DNA of 64,000 nucleotides from Boseongicola aestuarii. Its GTDB lineage: Bacteria; Pseudomonadota; Alphaproteobacteria; Rhodobacterales; Rhodobacteraceae. The notes below the pieces were generated by a model. The model worked only from the letters and a program-made list of their open reading frames with translations, made no database searches and had not been told where the DNA came from. This document shows, one piece after another, positions 34,609-44,347 of this stretch. The position numbers were made by a program, and so were the translations under genes. Positions within the stretch are counted from its first letter, which is position 1. Every line of letters begins with the position of its first letter. The stretch covers positions 62,001 to 126,000 of the forward strand of contig NZ_FXXQ01000010.1 of assembly GCF_900184815.1 (NCBI RefSeq), given 5' to 3'.

Positions 34609-36921
34609 TTATTCTGCAGCGATTTGGGACATGTGCGTTGCGCTGTGATCGACTCTGAACCGACCTATGAGGGCTTGCATGATATCCATCTTGCCGCTGA
34701 GATTGCGGGCGGTTTCTCGGCTATCGTCCGCAAGTGCGGCATTTTTCTGAGTGATGCTGTCCATTTGAAGGACTGCGCTTGTCACCTCACTCACGCCGGA
34801 CGCCTGATCCTGCGCGCGAACGGTAAGTCCGTCCATCGTTGCAGACATGGATTCAACACCCTCAACGACGTCCTTGAGCGTGCTCCCTGTGCGCTCAACA
34901 AGGCCGACGCCGCGCTCGACCTGCGATACGGTTTCCTCGATCAGCGCCTTGATATCTCGCGATGCGTCGCCTGAGCGTTGCGCAAGCGCGCGAACCTCGG
35001 TTGCGACGACAGCGAACCCCTTGCCTGCTTCGCCTGCGCGCGCCGCTTCAACCGAAGCGTTCAGAGCCAACAGATTGGTTTGATAGGCGATACTGTCCAT
35101 CACAGCCACGATGTCCTTGATCTTTTCGGACGCGCCTTTGATATCCGTCATGGCGGATATTGAAGCGCCCACGACCTCGCCTGCTTCGCTCACATGCTGC
35201 TTCGCGGTCTTCGCGATTGTCGAGGACTTGCGAGCCGCCGCGGCCCCGGACTGCACCGAATTCGACAACTCCTTCATTGCCGCGCTGGTTTCTTCCAAGG
35301 CTGCAGCTTGGGTTTCCGCTCGTGAAGACAGATCGTTGGCCTGGCTCTCCATCTGCAAAGAGCTTTTGCCGATATCGTCACACTGATGCGAGATTTCGCG
35401 AATGACCTCGCCCAGTGTCAAAGCCGTTTCGTCAATCGCCTTTTGAAGATTGTGAAACAATCCGCGATGGCTTCCCTGCATCCTTATTGTCAGGTCGCCA
35501 TCCGCCATGCTGCCCAAAACCCGTGCGGTTTCTTTGATACTGTCCTCGACGCTCTCCACAAGCGCGTTCACTGACATGACAATCTCGTCAAGATCAGCCT
35601 GTCCGAAACGTCGATCAATGCGCTGCGAGAAATCACCGTTCGCGGCGGCGGTCACGACGCCGCCAAGACCAGAGGAGAGATCACGAATGATGGCCTCGCG
35701 TTCGCGCGCCATTGCTGCCTGTCTTTCAGCATCCGCCGCCTGATCCTTTTTAGTCTGCAAGGCCCGCATGCGAACCTCTTCTTTTTCTTTAAGTCGCAGT
35801 TGTTCCTGAAGCTTGCGGGCTTCAGCGGCGTTCGTTCTGAATACTTCAAGGCCACGCGCCATATCCCCGATTTCCGTCGCCAGATCGGTTCCGGCGATCT
35901 TAAAGTCCAACGTTCCGGAGGCGAGCGTGTTCATGTCACTCAATGTCCGCTCAATGTCCTGACGTATGCGCGTCGAGATGCGACGCGCTGCCATAAACAG
36001 AATAGTCAGTGCAGCGAAGACCACGACGGCCTTGAAGGCCGCAAGCAGGCCCGAATGCTTTCTTGCCACAGCCCAGATTTCTGCCTGAAAAATGGAGGCC
36101 GCATCCGTGGCATCTTCCACAAGGATGCCCATAGCACCCGATGAAAACAGCAAGTCCGAACTGGTCTGGTCACGCCGCGCCAGGTCCTCGAAAAGTCGGG
36201 ACTTTAACTCAAAATACGCGGTTAACTCCGTTTGTGCCGCGTCAACCAATGGCTGAAACCTGTCACCACCAAGCAGTCTTACGGCGCGTCCGAACGCTGT
36301 TTCCGCCTCGGCACGCCTGTCTTCGAATGTCGTCAGGTCGGATTGCGCGCCTGTTCTGATATACCGCTCAAGATAGAGGCGGGAAAGGGAGAACGCCTGC
36401 ATCGCGCTTGTGACCTGTTTCACCCCGGCCGGTTGGCCGTCAATGCTGGCGCGCGTGCCGATCTCGGCGAGCGCCTCATTAACGGCAACCCCTGACTGAC
36501 TGAGCTCTTCCACCAGTCTTGATTTGTTCGCGACAACGCCTTCCAAGGCCTCAAACTGAGATATGTATTGTTCGGTCCGGTCGTGGATCTGAACCATAAG
36601 TGCCGCAAATTCGTCGGTCGAGTTCCTGACGGTGTCGCCAATACTGGAAACCTCAAGGATCTCGGCGACTTCGCTTCGGAATGCCGTCGCAAATCTCGGG
36701 TCGGCGGAATACTCAAAAGCAACGGCGGCAGTGTTGGCCTCCAACAAATCTTCCAGAATGAGGTTGAGACGTTCCGTCCTTTGCGTTGCGCCATTGAACT
36801 GCTTGAACGACATATTGAGCAACACTGCAGCCGCAAATGAAGCTGCCGCAACAAGCAGCAGGAAGCCCACCGATATGCCACTAAGAGCAGTAATCTGCTT
36901 ACGAATCGTCCAGTTGTTCAT
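34609..36921 (-). CDS. Methyl-accepting chemotaxis protein
   Basis: The 770-residue receptor has TM1 at about residues 12-34 and a helical periplasmic sensor of about 245 residues. TM2 lies at about 288-306 (GLLAAFKAVVVFAALTILFM), followed by HAMP. A helical linker rich in Lys and Glu leads to a second HAMP-like unit (AANGDFSQRIDRRF). The hairpin tip of the signalling domain contains VMDSIAYQTNLLALNASVEA and ARAGEAGKGFAVVATEVRAL, the CheA/CheW contact region. No CheR-binding pentapeptide is present at the C-terminus. No other che gene is nearby. The ligand is unknown. Confidence 0.93.
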   Translation of the reverse strand: MNNWTIRKQITALSGISVGFLLLVAAASFAAAVLLNMSFKQFNGATQRTERLNLILEDLLEANTAAVAFEYSADPRFATAFRSEVAEILEVSSIGDTVRNSTDEFAALMVQIHDRTEQYISQFEALEGVVANKSRLVEELSQSGVAVNEALAEIGTRASIDGQPAGVKQVTSAMQAFSLSRLYLERYIRTGAQSDLTTFEDRRAEAETAFGRAVRLLGGDRFQPLVDAAQTELTAYFELKSRLFEDLARRDQTSSDLLFSSGAMGILVEDATDAASIFQAEIWAVARKHSGLLAAFKAVVVFAALTILFMAARRISTRIRQDIERTLSDMNTLASGTLDFKIAGTDLATEIGDMARGLEVFRTNAAEARKLQEQLRLKEKEEVRMRALQTKKDQAADAERQAAMAREREAIIRDLSSGLGGVVTAAANGDFSQRIDRRFGQADLDEIVMSVNALVESVEDSIKETARVLGSMADGDLTIRMQGSHRGLFHNLQKAIDETALTLGEVIREISHQCDDIGKSSLQMESQANDLSSRAETQAAALEETSAAMKELSNSVQSGAAAARKSSTIAKTAKQHVSEAGEVVGASISAMTDIKGASEKIKDIVAVMDSIAYQTNLLALNASVEAARAGEAGKGFAVVATEVRALAQRSGDASRDIKALIEETVSQVERGVGLVERTGSTLKDVVEGVESMSATMDGLTVRAQDQASGVSEVTSAVLQMDSITQKNAALADDSRETARNLSGKMDIMQALIGRFRVDHSATHMSQIAAE

Positions 36922-37006
36922 GTCGACCTCTCCGTTAGATGGAGAGGAGTTCTAGCGTGAATGCCTTACTGGATCGTGAATTATCGCAGCCTTTCGCCGG
37001 ATCAGC

Positions 37007-37636
37007 CTAAGACTGGAAATTCCGGCTTTCCTTGATCTGATCCCAAGCCCAGACCACTTCGGACAACTGGTCCTCATGGCTGCGGTCGCCACCGTTCATG
37101 TCGGGGTGCAAAACCTTGATAAGTGCTTTGTATGACTTGCGAATTTCAGGCTTAGACCAATGATCTCGCGCATCCAGAATGTCCAGCGCACGCCGCTCGG
37201 TGGGGGGCAGTTTGCGCGAACCCCCCGTGCCCTTGCCGTGATTGCGCGTCGCGTTTTCCCCTAAAATTTGATGCGGATCGTCGACGCCCAATCGTGCCCA
37301 TGCACGCTGCTCTTCGCCCGGTTTCGAAAAAGGCTTGGTCGCACGGCCCCACACGCGGTCCTTGTCGACCTGCTCGGCGAACTCTTCCTCGGTCGAGCCG
37401 TTAAAGAAGTTCCATTTCAGATTGTACTCCCGCACATGATCCTTGCAGAACCAGAAGAACTCATCGAGATCGTCCGGTGATTTCGGCGCACGATATTGCC
37501 CGACCTCTTCGCAGCCCGAATGTTCGCAAACACGCGTTGAGGTCTCAAAAGCCCCCGACATGCCGCGCCGCGTCCGCGACCGTTTCTTCTTATCCGCAGA
37601 AACACTCAGATTGAAACCAAAGGGGTCTTCACTCAT
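37007..37636 (-). CDS. J-domain (DnaJ-like) molecular chaperone cofactor
   Basis: The start at 37636 gives 209 residues: MSEDPFGFNLSVSADKKKRS. A J-domain lies at the C-terminus (ALDILDARDHWSKPEIRKSY, then KALIKVLHPDMNGGDRSHED), with the HPD motif intact, so it can stimulate a Hsp70 ATPase. The N-terminal half carries two cysteines in VCEHSGCEEVG and a third in FWFCKDH, suggesting a small metal site. This arrangement (N-terminal Cys part, C-terminal J) is typical of a roseobacter and rhizobial DnaJ-like family found beside cobS and bolA. The client is unknown. Confidence 0.88.
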   Translation of the reverse strand: MSEDPFGFNLSVSADKKKRSRTRRGMSGAFETSTRVCEHSGCEEVGQYRAPKSPDDLDEFFWFCKDHVREYNLKWNFFNGSTEEEFAEQVDKDRVWGRATKPFSKPGEEQRAWARLGVDDPHQILGENATRNHGKGTGGSRKLPPTERRALDILDARDHWSKPEIRKSYKALIKVLHPDMNGGDRSHEDQLSEVVWAWDQIKESRNFQS

Positions 37637-37713
37637 GGGCCTTGCACCTTTCCGACTCGGACGCATGAGTTTACAGTCTCGCTGTGAAGATTGAAGGGGT
37701 AGGGCGCAAAAAA

Positions 37714-37971
37714 ATGTCAGTCACTGAAGAAATTCGGACACGGCTTGAGGCCGCTTTCCGACCGACGACGCTCGAGATCGTGGATGACAGTGAAAGCCAC
37801 CGCGGCCATGCGGGATTTCAGGAAGGCGGCGAAAGCCACTTTCAGGTGACCATCCAGTCACCCAGTTTTGAACCGATGAACAGAATAGCACGGCACAGGG
37901 CTGTGCATAACGCGCTCGGTGCGGATCTCGTCGCACGCATCCACGCGTTGGAACTGAAGATTTCGGTTTAG
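37714..37971 (+). CDS. BolA family protein
   Basis: The 85-residue product (start 37714) has the BolA fold: RTRLEAAFRPTTLEIVDDSE, then HRGHAGFQEGGESHFQVTIQ and MNRIARHRAVHNALGADL with the conserved RHR. The histidine in the HRGHAG segment is a candidate iron-sulfur ligand when paired with a monothiol glutaredoxin. It is divergent from the J-domain gene, and its stop overlaps by four bases the stop of the convergent DUF4177 gene. It probably takes part in Fe-S or redox regulation. Confidence 0.9.
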   Translation: MSVTEEIRTRLEAAFRPTTLEIVDDSESHRGHAGFQEGGESHFQVTIQSPSFEPMNRIARHRAVHNALGADLVARIHALELKISV

Positions 37972-38327
37972 GAGTTGGGCTCGGCGCTGCCGGGAATGCG
38001 GCTGATCGGTGGATCCACGCGTGCGGGCCTCGGTTCGGGTGCCAGTGTCAGCGGCGGCAAGGATGCTTCTTTGGTCTCGGTCGCTGTAGCCGTTTGTTTG
38101 ATGCGCCGGAACACGATGACCGACTGGTCTGTGACCTGAGTGCCGGTCAATCCCCTGCGGGATTCGCAAGGCAAGGTTTCGACCCGGACGAACTCCCAGC
38201 CGTTTCCGGCGTACTCGTTCAGCGTTTCGGTTATCGCCAATGCAAAGCGATCTTCCGTTGTTTTCACGCCTCTGGCCTTGGTCCCGCGCATCGGCGCGGG
38301 GACTGCCTTGTATTCAAACCTGACCAC
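37968..38327 (-). CDS. DUF4177-like small protein
   Basis: This 119-residue protein opens VRFEYKAVPAPMRGTKARGV and has ALAITETLNEYAGNGWEFVR, followed by VETLPCESRRGLTGTQVTD and VIVFRRI. The pattern YK-VP...LN-YG--GWE-V--...VFRR is that of DUF4177, a short alpha/beta domain. The C-terminal 35 residues are proline-rich and variable. Function unknown. It converges with bolA by a four-base overlap. Confidence 0.75.
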   Translation of the reverse strand: MVRFEYKAVPAPMRGTKARGVKTTEDRFALAITETLNEYAGNGWEFVRVETLPCESRRGLTGTQVTDQSVIVFRRIKQTATATETKEASLPPLTLAPEPRPARVDPPISRIPGSAEPNS

Positions 38328-38404
38328 GAGGTCGCTCCTTTGTCATGTCGTAAGCCCGATCCTGCCCGAGATCGGCCCCTTATGGCAACTTTAACGCTGC
38401 GACC

Positions 38405-39916
38405 TCAAAGACCAAGCTTTGCGGCGACGATTTCGTTCACCGCCTGTGGGTTGGCCTTGCCGCCAGTGGCTTTCATCACCTGACCGACAAACCAGCCCGC
38501 CAGTTTCGGGTTCACCTTGGCCTTTTCAACCTGCGCCGGGTTCTCCGCAATGATGCGTTCCACCTCGGTTTCAATTGCGCCGGTGTCAGTCACCTGTTTC
38601 ATGCCGCGCTCTTCGACCAGCGTTGCCGGGTCGCCGCCCTCGGTCCAGACGATTTCGAACAGGTCCTTGGCGATCTTGCCAGAGATGTCACCCTTGGAAA
38701 TCAACTCGACGATCCCACCAAGCTGAGCCGCGGAAACAGGGCTGTCCGCAATCTCGCGATCTTCCTTCTTCAAACGTCCGAACAATTCGTTGATCACCCA
38801 GTTCGCCGCCAGCTTTCCATCACGCCCGGTCGCCACGTCCTCAAAAAACGCCGCGTTTTCAACATCCGCCGTCAGAACGGACGCGTCATATTCCGTCATT
38901 CCATAATCCGTCACGAACCGCACACGCTTTGCATCCGGCAACTCGGGCAACGACGCCTTGATGTCATCCACCCAGGCCTGCTCGATCTCCAGCGGCAACA
39001 GATCGGGGCAAGGGAAGTAGCGATAGTCATGCGCTTCTTCCTTCGAACGCATCGACCGTGTTTCTCCCTTGTCGGGATCGTAGAGCCGTGTTTCCTGAAC
39101 GACCTCCTTGCCGTCCTCCAGCAGCGCAATCTGGCGCCTGGCTTCCACGTCGATCGCCTGCTGAATGAACCGCATCGAGTTCATGTTCTTGATCTCGCAC
39201 CGCGTTCCGAGATGTGAAAAGTCTTGTGTTTCCTGATACTTCTCGTAATCGCCCGGACGACAGACCGAAACGTTCACGTCCGCGCGCATGCTGCCGTTTT
39301 GCATATTGCCGTCACAGGTGCCGAGATAGCGCAGGATCTGACGCAACTTCACCACATAAGCGGCGGCCTCTTCGGGACCGCGAATGTCAGGGCGGCTTAC
39401 GATCTCCATCAGTGCGACGCCGGTCCGGTTCAGGTCCACAAAAGACATATGGGGGTCCATATCGTGGATTGACTTGCCCGCGTCCTGCTCGAGGTGAATG
39501 CGCTCAACCCGCACCAGACGCGCAATGCCCGGACCCATATCGACCAAAATTTCACCTTCGCCGACGATCGGGTGATAAAGCTGGCTGATCTGATAGCCCT
39601 GCGGCAAATCGGGATAGAAATAGTTCTTGCGATCGAACGCCGAGACCAGATTGATCTCTGCCTTCAGCCCCAGTCCGGTGCGCACGGCCTGCTCGACGCA
39701 AAACTCGTTGATGACCGGCAACATGCCCGGCATCGCGGCGTCCACGAAGGCCACGTTCGAGTTCGGTTCCGATCCGAACTTCGTCGACGCCCCCGAAAAC
39801 AGCTTGGAACGTGACGAGACCTGCGCATGGACCTCAAGTCCGATCACCAATTCCCAGTCGCCGGTAGCGCCGGAAATCACTTTGGGTTTCGGAGGTTCAT
39901 AGGTCAGATCAAGCAT
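38405..39916 (-). CDS. gatB: Aspartyl/glutamyl-tRNA amidotransferase subunit B
   Basis: Start at 39916 gives 503 residues, the normal GatB length; the frame stays open 87 codons further upstream but without homology. Motifs: [56 protein letters not shown] and the C-terminal YqeY-like tail ending [19 protein letters not shown]. The kinase-like core phosphorylates Glu-tRNA(Gln) and/or Asp-tRNA(Asn) and, with GatA and GatC, amidates it. gatA and gatC are not in the window. Confidence 0.96.
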   Translation of the reverse strand: MLDLTYEPPKPKVISGATGDWELVIGLEVHAQVSSRSKLFSGASTKFGSEPNSNVAFVDAAMPGMLPVINEFCVEQAVRTGLGLKAEINLVSAFDRKNYFYPDLPQGYQISQLYHPIVGEGEILVDMGPGIARLVRVERIHLEQDAGKSIHDMDPHMSFVDLNRTGVALMEIVSRPDIRGPEEAAAYVVKLRQILRYLGTCDGNMQNGSMRADVNVSVCRPGDYEKYQETQDFSHLGTRCEIKNMNSMRFIQQAIDVEARRQIALLEDGKEVVQETRLYDPDKGETRSMRSKEEAHDYRYFPCPDLLPLEIEQAWVDDIKASLPELPDAKRVRFVTDYGMTEYDASVLTADVENAAFFEDVATGRDGKLAANWVINELFGRLKKEDREIADSPVSAAQLGGIVELISKGDISGKIAKDLFEIVWTEGGDPATLVEERGMKQVTDTGAIETEVERIIAENPAQVEKAKVNPKLAGWFVGQVMKATGGKANPQAVNEIVAAKLGL

Positions 39917-40085
39917 GTCAGGCACCGTTGGTTGGAACGCTGCGGTTTTAGGCGAGGCAGCGCAGGGCGGCAAGGGGGCAGATCGTCGGCGCTTGTCTGC
40001 CGATCTGGTCCCCTCCTGTGTGCTCGCGGACTTGGCAGAGACAACGATTTCGTGTCCAAATGCCGCGGTGGGGGCGTCTGGAGTA

Positions 40086-40688
40086 ATGATGCAAATGGCG
40101 CGACTTGGTATTGTCGGACTTGGCGTGATCGCCGCGCTTGCGTTCGCGTGTTCCCGAACCCCCGAACCCGAGACCACCGTTTCAGTTCAGGTGCCTGTCA
40201 AAGTCCGCTGGGACACGGAAGAACGAAGTGCGCGCTGGACCAAAGCGGCGATGGCCGCGCTGGACAGCCATGGCGCGCCACTCGTCGAAATGGTGCCCGC
40301 CGACATTGACCAATACTGCCCCGGTTACCCCGAAGCTTCCGAGCGTCAGCGCAAGGCGTTCTGGCTGAACCTCATCGCGTCGCTTTCCTACTATGAAAGC
40401 ACATGGCGACCCGATGTATCGGGCGGAGACGGGCGCTGGCATGGCTTGCTGCAGATCGCGCCTGCCACGGCGCAGGGGTATGGATGTGTGGCCTCGGACG
40501 CAAACGAGCTGAAAGACGGGGCGTTGAATGTCTCGTGCGGGATTCGGATCATGGCCGAAACGGTTCCGCGCGACGATGTGATATCGCAAGGGATGCGCGG
40601 GATCGCCGCCGATTGGGGACCTTTCCACCAGGAACGCAAACGCTCCGGGATCAAGGCATATACGCGAAAGCTTCCCTATTGCCAGTGA
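40086..40688 (+). CDS. Lytic transglycosylase-like lipoprotein (first of tandem pair)
   Basis: The start is ATG 40086 (or 40089), giving about 200 residues with a lipoprotein-type signal, [19 protein letters not shown], lipobox AFAC. An SLT-like domain follows: [20 protein letters not shown] carries the probable catalytic glutamate, followed by [19 protein letters not shown] and [20 protein letters not shown]. This is the goose-lysozyme/transglycosylase plan and suggests cleavage of peptidoglycan in the periplasm. It overlaps the next, paralogous gene. It lies divergent to gatB. Confidence 0.82.
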   Translation: MMQMARLGIVGLGVIAALAFACSRTPEPETTVSVQVPVKVRWDTEERSARWTKAAMAALDSHGAPLVEMVPADIDQYCPGYPEASERQRKAFWLNLIASLSYYESTWRPDVSGGDGRWHGLLQIAPATAQGYGCVASDANELKDGALNVSCGIRIMAETVPRDDVISQGMRGIAADWGPFHQERKRSGIKAYTRKLPYCQ

Positions 40689-41383
40689 TCGGAAAAACCG
40701 CGATATTTCTGGTGCTTATGGGGCTAGGATCAGGTGCTTTCGCGCAGGAAGGGCCTTTGATCTCCCAAACCCACGCAGCGCCCCAAGCCCTTGCGGTCGC
40801 CCCAGCATCCCGCGACAACCACTTGCCGCGGACAAGCTGGGAGAACCGCCGCAACGGCGCGCTTTGGACCCGCATCGCCCTGGCAGCGGTCGCATCCCAT
40901 GGCGCGCCTTTGCTGGAGGTCGTGCCCCGTGACATCGCCGAGTGGTGTCCCGCTTATCCCGATCAAACGGCTGAAAACCGTGCGGCTTTTTGGGCCGCAC
41001 TCCTGTCGACGCTCTCGCGCTACGAAAGCACCTGGAACCCGAACGCCGTAGGCGGCAACGGGCGTTGGTTCGGCCTCATGCAGATTTTTCCTCCGACGGC
41101 GGAATTCCGCGATTGCCGCGTTCAAACCGGCGAAGGGCTGAAACGCGCCAGCGCCAATCTCAATTGCGCAATCCGGATCATGGCCACCACCGTGCCGCGA
41201 GACGGGGCAATCTCGGTGAAAAACACCCGTTGGCGCGGGGTTGCAGCTGATTGCGGGCCGATTCGAAATGATTGGAAGCGCCGTGATATGCAGCGCTATA
41301 CCCGCAAACAGACCTATTGCCGCGCGCTTGGCGAGGTACGCCCGAAGAAACGACCGGAGACTCAGGCCGCTTTGGCGGAATAA
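40685..41383 (+). CDS. Lytic transglycosylase-like secreted protein (second of pair)
   Basis: GTG 40685 overlaps the previous stop (GTGA) and gives 232 residues with the signal peptide [23 protein letters not shown] 40719 is an alternative. The domain matches the upstream neighbour: ALLSTLSRYESTWNPNAVGG with the catalytic-type Glu, then NGRWFGLMQIFPPTAEF and NLNCAIRIMATTVPRDGAI. Both copies also share SHGAPL-E-VP-DI---CP-YP. The two genes are an old tandem duplication. This copy is a soluble periplasmic form, whereas the first has a lipobox. Its end overlaps the stop of the convergent gene by 22 bases. Confidence 0.82.
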   Translation: MIGKTAIFLVLMGLGSGAFAQEGPLISQTHAAPQALAVAPASRDNHLPRTSWENRRNGALWTRIALAAVASHGAPLLEVVPRDIAEWCPAYPDQTAENRAAFWAALLSTLSRYESTWNPNAVGGNGRWFGLMQIFPPTAEFRDCRVQTGEGLKRASANLNCAIRIMATTVPRDGAISVKNTRWRGVAADCGPIRNDWKRRDMQRYTRKQTYCRALGEVRPKKRPETQAALAE

Positions 41384-42603
41384 ACTGGGAAATCAGGATT
41401 TTCAGTGATCTTCGGCGCGCCGGTGCGCTCGAAAGTATCCGCCAGATTGGCGCGTATCTGGTCCAGAGGAATATGCCACAGACGCGGATAAATGACCCCG
41501 AGATGTCGCCGCACCAGCGTATCGAAGGCGTCGCGGTATACATCGCGCCGGTCGCCGGTGACCAGCGTGCCTTCCTTCAGCAAGGTCGCCGCAGCCCAGT
41601 TCACATCCGCCTGCGTGCCAGACAGCCGCGCAAGGTCCGTCAATCCTGCTGCAAGTCTCGCAGCATCGACATGGTCACGCAATTCCGGACAATCGGCGAG
41701 TGCAGGCAAGGCACAAAGAGCATAACCGCCTTTTCCGAGCGTTTCGGCCGTGCGCGCCTCTGCTTTGGCAACCTCGGCTTTGAATGTCGAAAGGCTCACG
41801 GGCCCGTCTTTGAAAAGCTGCGGTATATGCACGGCATAGATCGCCGGGTTCGATGGATCGAGGTCGATCCAGTCTTCAAATGCATGTTTCAGACGCGCAG
41901 CACCATCCGGCATCCCGAGAGCAAGTTCATAGTACGCGCTGGCCAGCAGAGGGGACATATGCGCCACAGGGTCAAATCGCGACAGGATCACTTCGGCCCT
42001 CAGGTAATGTTGCGCCATATGACGCCACGCCCGCGATTTCTCTCTTTCTGGCCAGAATTCGGCACGACAATTGTCAGCGACAAGCATATGGGCGCAAGCC
42101 GCCAGAACCGCATGAACAGGGTCTTCCGGGGCTTCGTTGTGACGCGCCACATAGTCAGCAATCAGGTCGTTGGCGTCGCTCAGATCATCCAGAGAGTTTC
42201 GAGAAGCGTCGTCCAGACAGGCCTGAAGTGGCATGAGACAGGTTTCGATCGCGATATCGTGGTGACGGGTGCCACCGGGGGTCGCATCCAGTCGCCGTTC
42301 CCATATCGAGATCTCGCGCGACAACTGCGCCCATTCGCAGCGGGCAAACAAGTCCGACACACGGTTCGCAACAGCAGCATGTGCGACCAGATCGGGATCG
42401 TTTCGCGCCACGGGAATAAGCAACTCCCGCGCCAGATCGGAAGTCGAGGTCGGCTTCGCACGTTCCGCCATGGCGGCGCGCTTGAAGCTGCGCAGACTGC
42501 CCATGGTCAGCGCGCCCAGCAAAGTCAGTGAAAACGCAATCCCCACCGGACCTGACAGAGTATCTGTCAGGCCAGCCAGGTAGGGGGTTGTTTCGAGGGG
42601 CAT
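41362..42603 (-). CDS. Membrane-anchored helical-repeat protein of unknown function
   Basis: The 413-residue product has one N-terminal membrane span (GPVGIAFSLTLLGALTMGSL) and then an almost wholly helical soluble part. Helical pairs such as AEVILSRFDPVAHMSPLLAS, then AYYELALGMPDGAARLKHAF and EDWIDLDPSNPAIYAVHIPQ suggest TPR-like repeats. There is no catalytic motif. It follows the PlsC-like gene by 84 bases on the same strand. I do not recognise a family, but it looks like a single-copy gene with good coding character over its whole length. Confidence 0.65.
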   Translation of the reverse strand: MPLETTPYLAGLTDTLSGPVGIAFSLTLLGALTMGSLRSFKRAAMAERAKPTSTSDLARELLIPVARNDPDLVAHAAVANRVSDLFARCEWAQLSREISIWERRLDATPGGTRHHDIAIETCLMPLQACLDDASRNSLDDLSDANDLIADYVARHNEAPEDPVHAVLAACAHMLVADNCRAEFWPEREKSRAWRHMAQHYLRAEVILSRFDPVAHMSPLLASAYYELALGMPDGAARLKHAFEDWIDLDPSNPAIYAVHIPQLFKDGPVSLSTFKAEVAKAEARTAETLGKGGYALCALPALADCPELRDHVDAARLAAGLTDLARLSGTQADVNWAAATLLKEGTLVTGDRRDVYRDAFDTLVRRHLGVIYPRLWHIPLDQIRANLADTFERTGAPKITENPDFPVYSAKAA

Positions 42604-42687
42604 GTGTGTCTTTTCTCCGCCGCAACCATTGCACTCAATCGCGGGAATCGGGCAGCTTTAAGGCGATTTTCGCCCAAACCGGCGATT

Positions 42688-43548
42688 TCACCGTGCCCAA
42701 CTGGGAATACGGGTGTTTTGAAGCAGCGAAAACGTCGGCGCATGGCGTCCGCCAAGCGAAAGCGTCGCTCTGCGCAACAATTCAATCGCATCCTGCGAGT
42801 TGGAGGGAAGAGCAAAAGCAGAAATCGGCTCGCCGATTGTTATGCGATATGGCTGGCGATCCTTGTTCAAGGTCTCATGAAACAAAGTGATGTCGCGCAA
42901 AGTCGGATGGATCGCGTCGAAAAGATAGAACAAGACCGAGTTTCGCGCACGAATATGAATGGGGATCACCGGCAGATCGTATTTGCGCGCAATCATCGCC
43001 GCCGAGCTCATCCAGTCGCGTTCGTGCAGGCGCAGCCCTTTCCGCTTGGCCAGACGCCCGGACGGGAAAATCACCCCAAGCCGCCCCGCTTCAATCGCCG
43101 ATTTCGTGTAGGCCATGGTTTCTCGGGTCTTGGCATGGCTGCGTTTTTCCGCGCGCCATTCGACCGGTGCGATTAGGCTCTCGAACTGAGGCAGGATGCG
43201 CAGAATGTCCGAATTGGCGTAAATGAACAGATCGGGGCGCAGCGGCCAAAGCAGATGATGCAACATAATGCCGTCCGCGATGCCCGTCGGATGGTTGGCA
43301 ACGATCAGCGCCGCCCCTTGTCGCGGAATATTCTCCAATCCCATGACCGTCAGATCGCGCACAAGCAGCCCTGCGATATGGTGCATGATGCGGTCAGTGG
43401 TCCAGGTCTGATACAGCCTCCCGAGGTCCACCGTACGCTGATACCCAAGCATCGCATTGAACACATCGCGCAGATTACGCGACACGGCGTCCTGGCGAAA
43501 CAACCAGGGCGCGCGCTCTTCGATCAAAGGGTCAATTCGTTCTTCCAT
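42688..43548 (-). CDS. PlsC-like 1-acyl-glycerol-3-phosphate acyltransferase
   Basis: Start at 43548 (MEERIDPLIEERAPWLFRQD) gives 286 residues. An upstream in-frame start would add 35 residues without support. The acyltransferase motif is VANHPTGIADGIML, an NHPxGxxD variant of HX4D, followed by PSGRLAKRKG (the motif III equivalent) and LPVIPIHIRAR. The protein should acylate a lysophospholipid or a similar acceptor at the inner membrane. It lies upstream of the helical-repeat gene and downstream of a small membrane-protein gene, all on the minus strand. Confidence 0.87.
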   Translation of the reverse strand: MEERIDPLIEERAPWLFRQDAVSRNLRDVFNAMLGYQRTVDLGRLYQTWTTDRIMHHIAGLLVRDLTVMGLENIPRQGAALIVANHPTGIADGIMLHHLLWPLRPDLFIYANSDILRILPQFESLIAPVEWRAEKRSHAKTRETMAYTKSAIEAGRLGVIFPSGRLAKRKGLRLHERDWMSSAAMIARKYDLPVIPIHIRARNSVLFYLFDAIHPTLRDITLFHETLNKDRQPYRITIGEPISAFALPSNSQDAIELLRRATLSLGGRHAPTFSLLQNTRIPSWAR

Positions 43549-43670
43549 ACGCGCACAAAACACCCACTTTGTGACGGTCCGATAACAAGAATATAATGGT
43601 TTCGTTGCGCGTTTTTGAGATAGCGCAAGTGGTTCGGCATGATCTTGCGCCAAAGACCTGCCGGGTCGGC

Positions 43671-44090
43671 TTAAAACAGCCGCTTCACCTTTACACCGCG
43701 TGCTTCCAGTGCCTCGTCCAGTTGCCGCCCTGACGGCAGGCAGGGTCCCGGAACATGCAGCTTTGGCCCGGAGTTACGGAAAATCGCGACCCTTTGCGAC
43801 AAATCCAGCGCGGTGCGGGCGCGGACATAATCGATTTCATCAAGGTCCACACGGTCCCCACGCGCGCCAACCTGCCAGGAAACCGAGTTCTCATCGATGC
43901 TGAGGCGGGCTTCCGTGTTGGCGATGATCGACCAGATCGCCGGAGCAATCAGCACGGCAAACAAGGCGACGACAAACGGATGCGCTTGAAGTCCGAACAT
44001 CAGCACCAGCAGACCAACAATCGCAAAGGTAACCATCAGATAGCTGGTGGCATTTCGCGAAGTGCGCCTATGTGTAAAAGTCTCGGACAT
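43671..44090 (-). CDS. Small two-span membrane protein (PH-like domain)
   Basis: From ATG 44090 the 139-residue product has two adjacent membrane helices (SYLMVTFAIVGLLVLMFGL and HPFVVALFAVLIAPAIWSII). A soluble part follows with strands TEARLSIDENSVSWQVGARG, DRVDLDEIDYVRARTALDLS and VAIFRNSGPKLHVPGPCL. The pattern is that of small membrane proteins with a bacterial PH-like domain. No function is known. Its start is 40 bases from the divergent DUF2256 gene. Confidence 0.7.
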   Translation of the reverse strand: MSETFTHRRTSRNATSYLMVTFAIVGLLVLMFGLQAHPFVVALFAVLIAPAIWSIIANTEARLSIDENSVSWQVGARGDRVDLDEIDYVRARTALDLSQRVAIFRNSGPKLHVPGPCLPSGRQLDEALEARGVKVKRLF

Positions 44091-44130
44091 GGCTGTGGGG
44101 TGCCGCAGCTTGGCAGGATTGGCAAGAGAA

Positions 44131-44274
44131 ATGGCGAAATACACCAAAGCGACGCTGCCCTCCAAGACCTGTGTGACCTGTGGCCGCACGTTTTCGTGGC
44201 GCAAGAAATGGGCCAAAGTCTGGGGCGAGGTCAAATATTGCTCCGAACGCTGTCGGCGGGAACGGAATACTTGA
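44131..44274 (+). CDS. DUF2256 zinc-ribbon-like protein, 47 residues
   Basis: The 47-residue product reads [20 protein letters not shown], then [20 protein letters not shown] and CRRERNT. The pairs CVTCGR and CSERC make a small zinc ribbon. This is the DUF2256 family, often found next to photolyase or cryptochrome-like genes; none is seen here. The frame is short but fully matches the family length. It overlaps nothing and lies 73 bases before malate synthase. Confidence 0.88.
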   Translation: MAKYTKATLPSKTCVTCGRTFSWRKKWAKVWGEVKYCSERCRRERNT

Positions 44275-44347
44275 GTATACAGCGCCTTGCCTCGGGCCGC
44301 GCGGTCTTTTAATCCTCTCCGGACACTTCAAACAGAGAGGCATCGTC

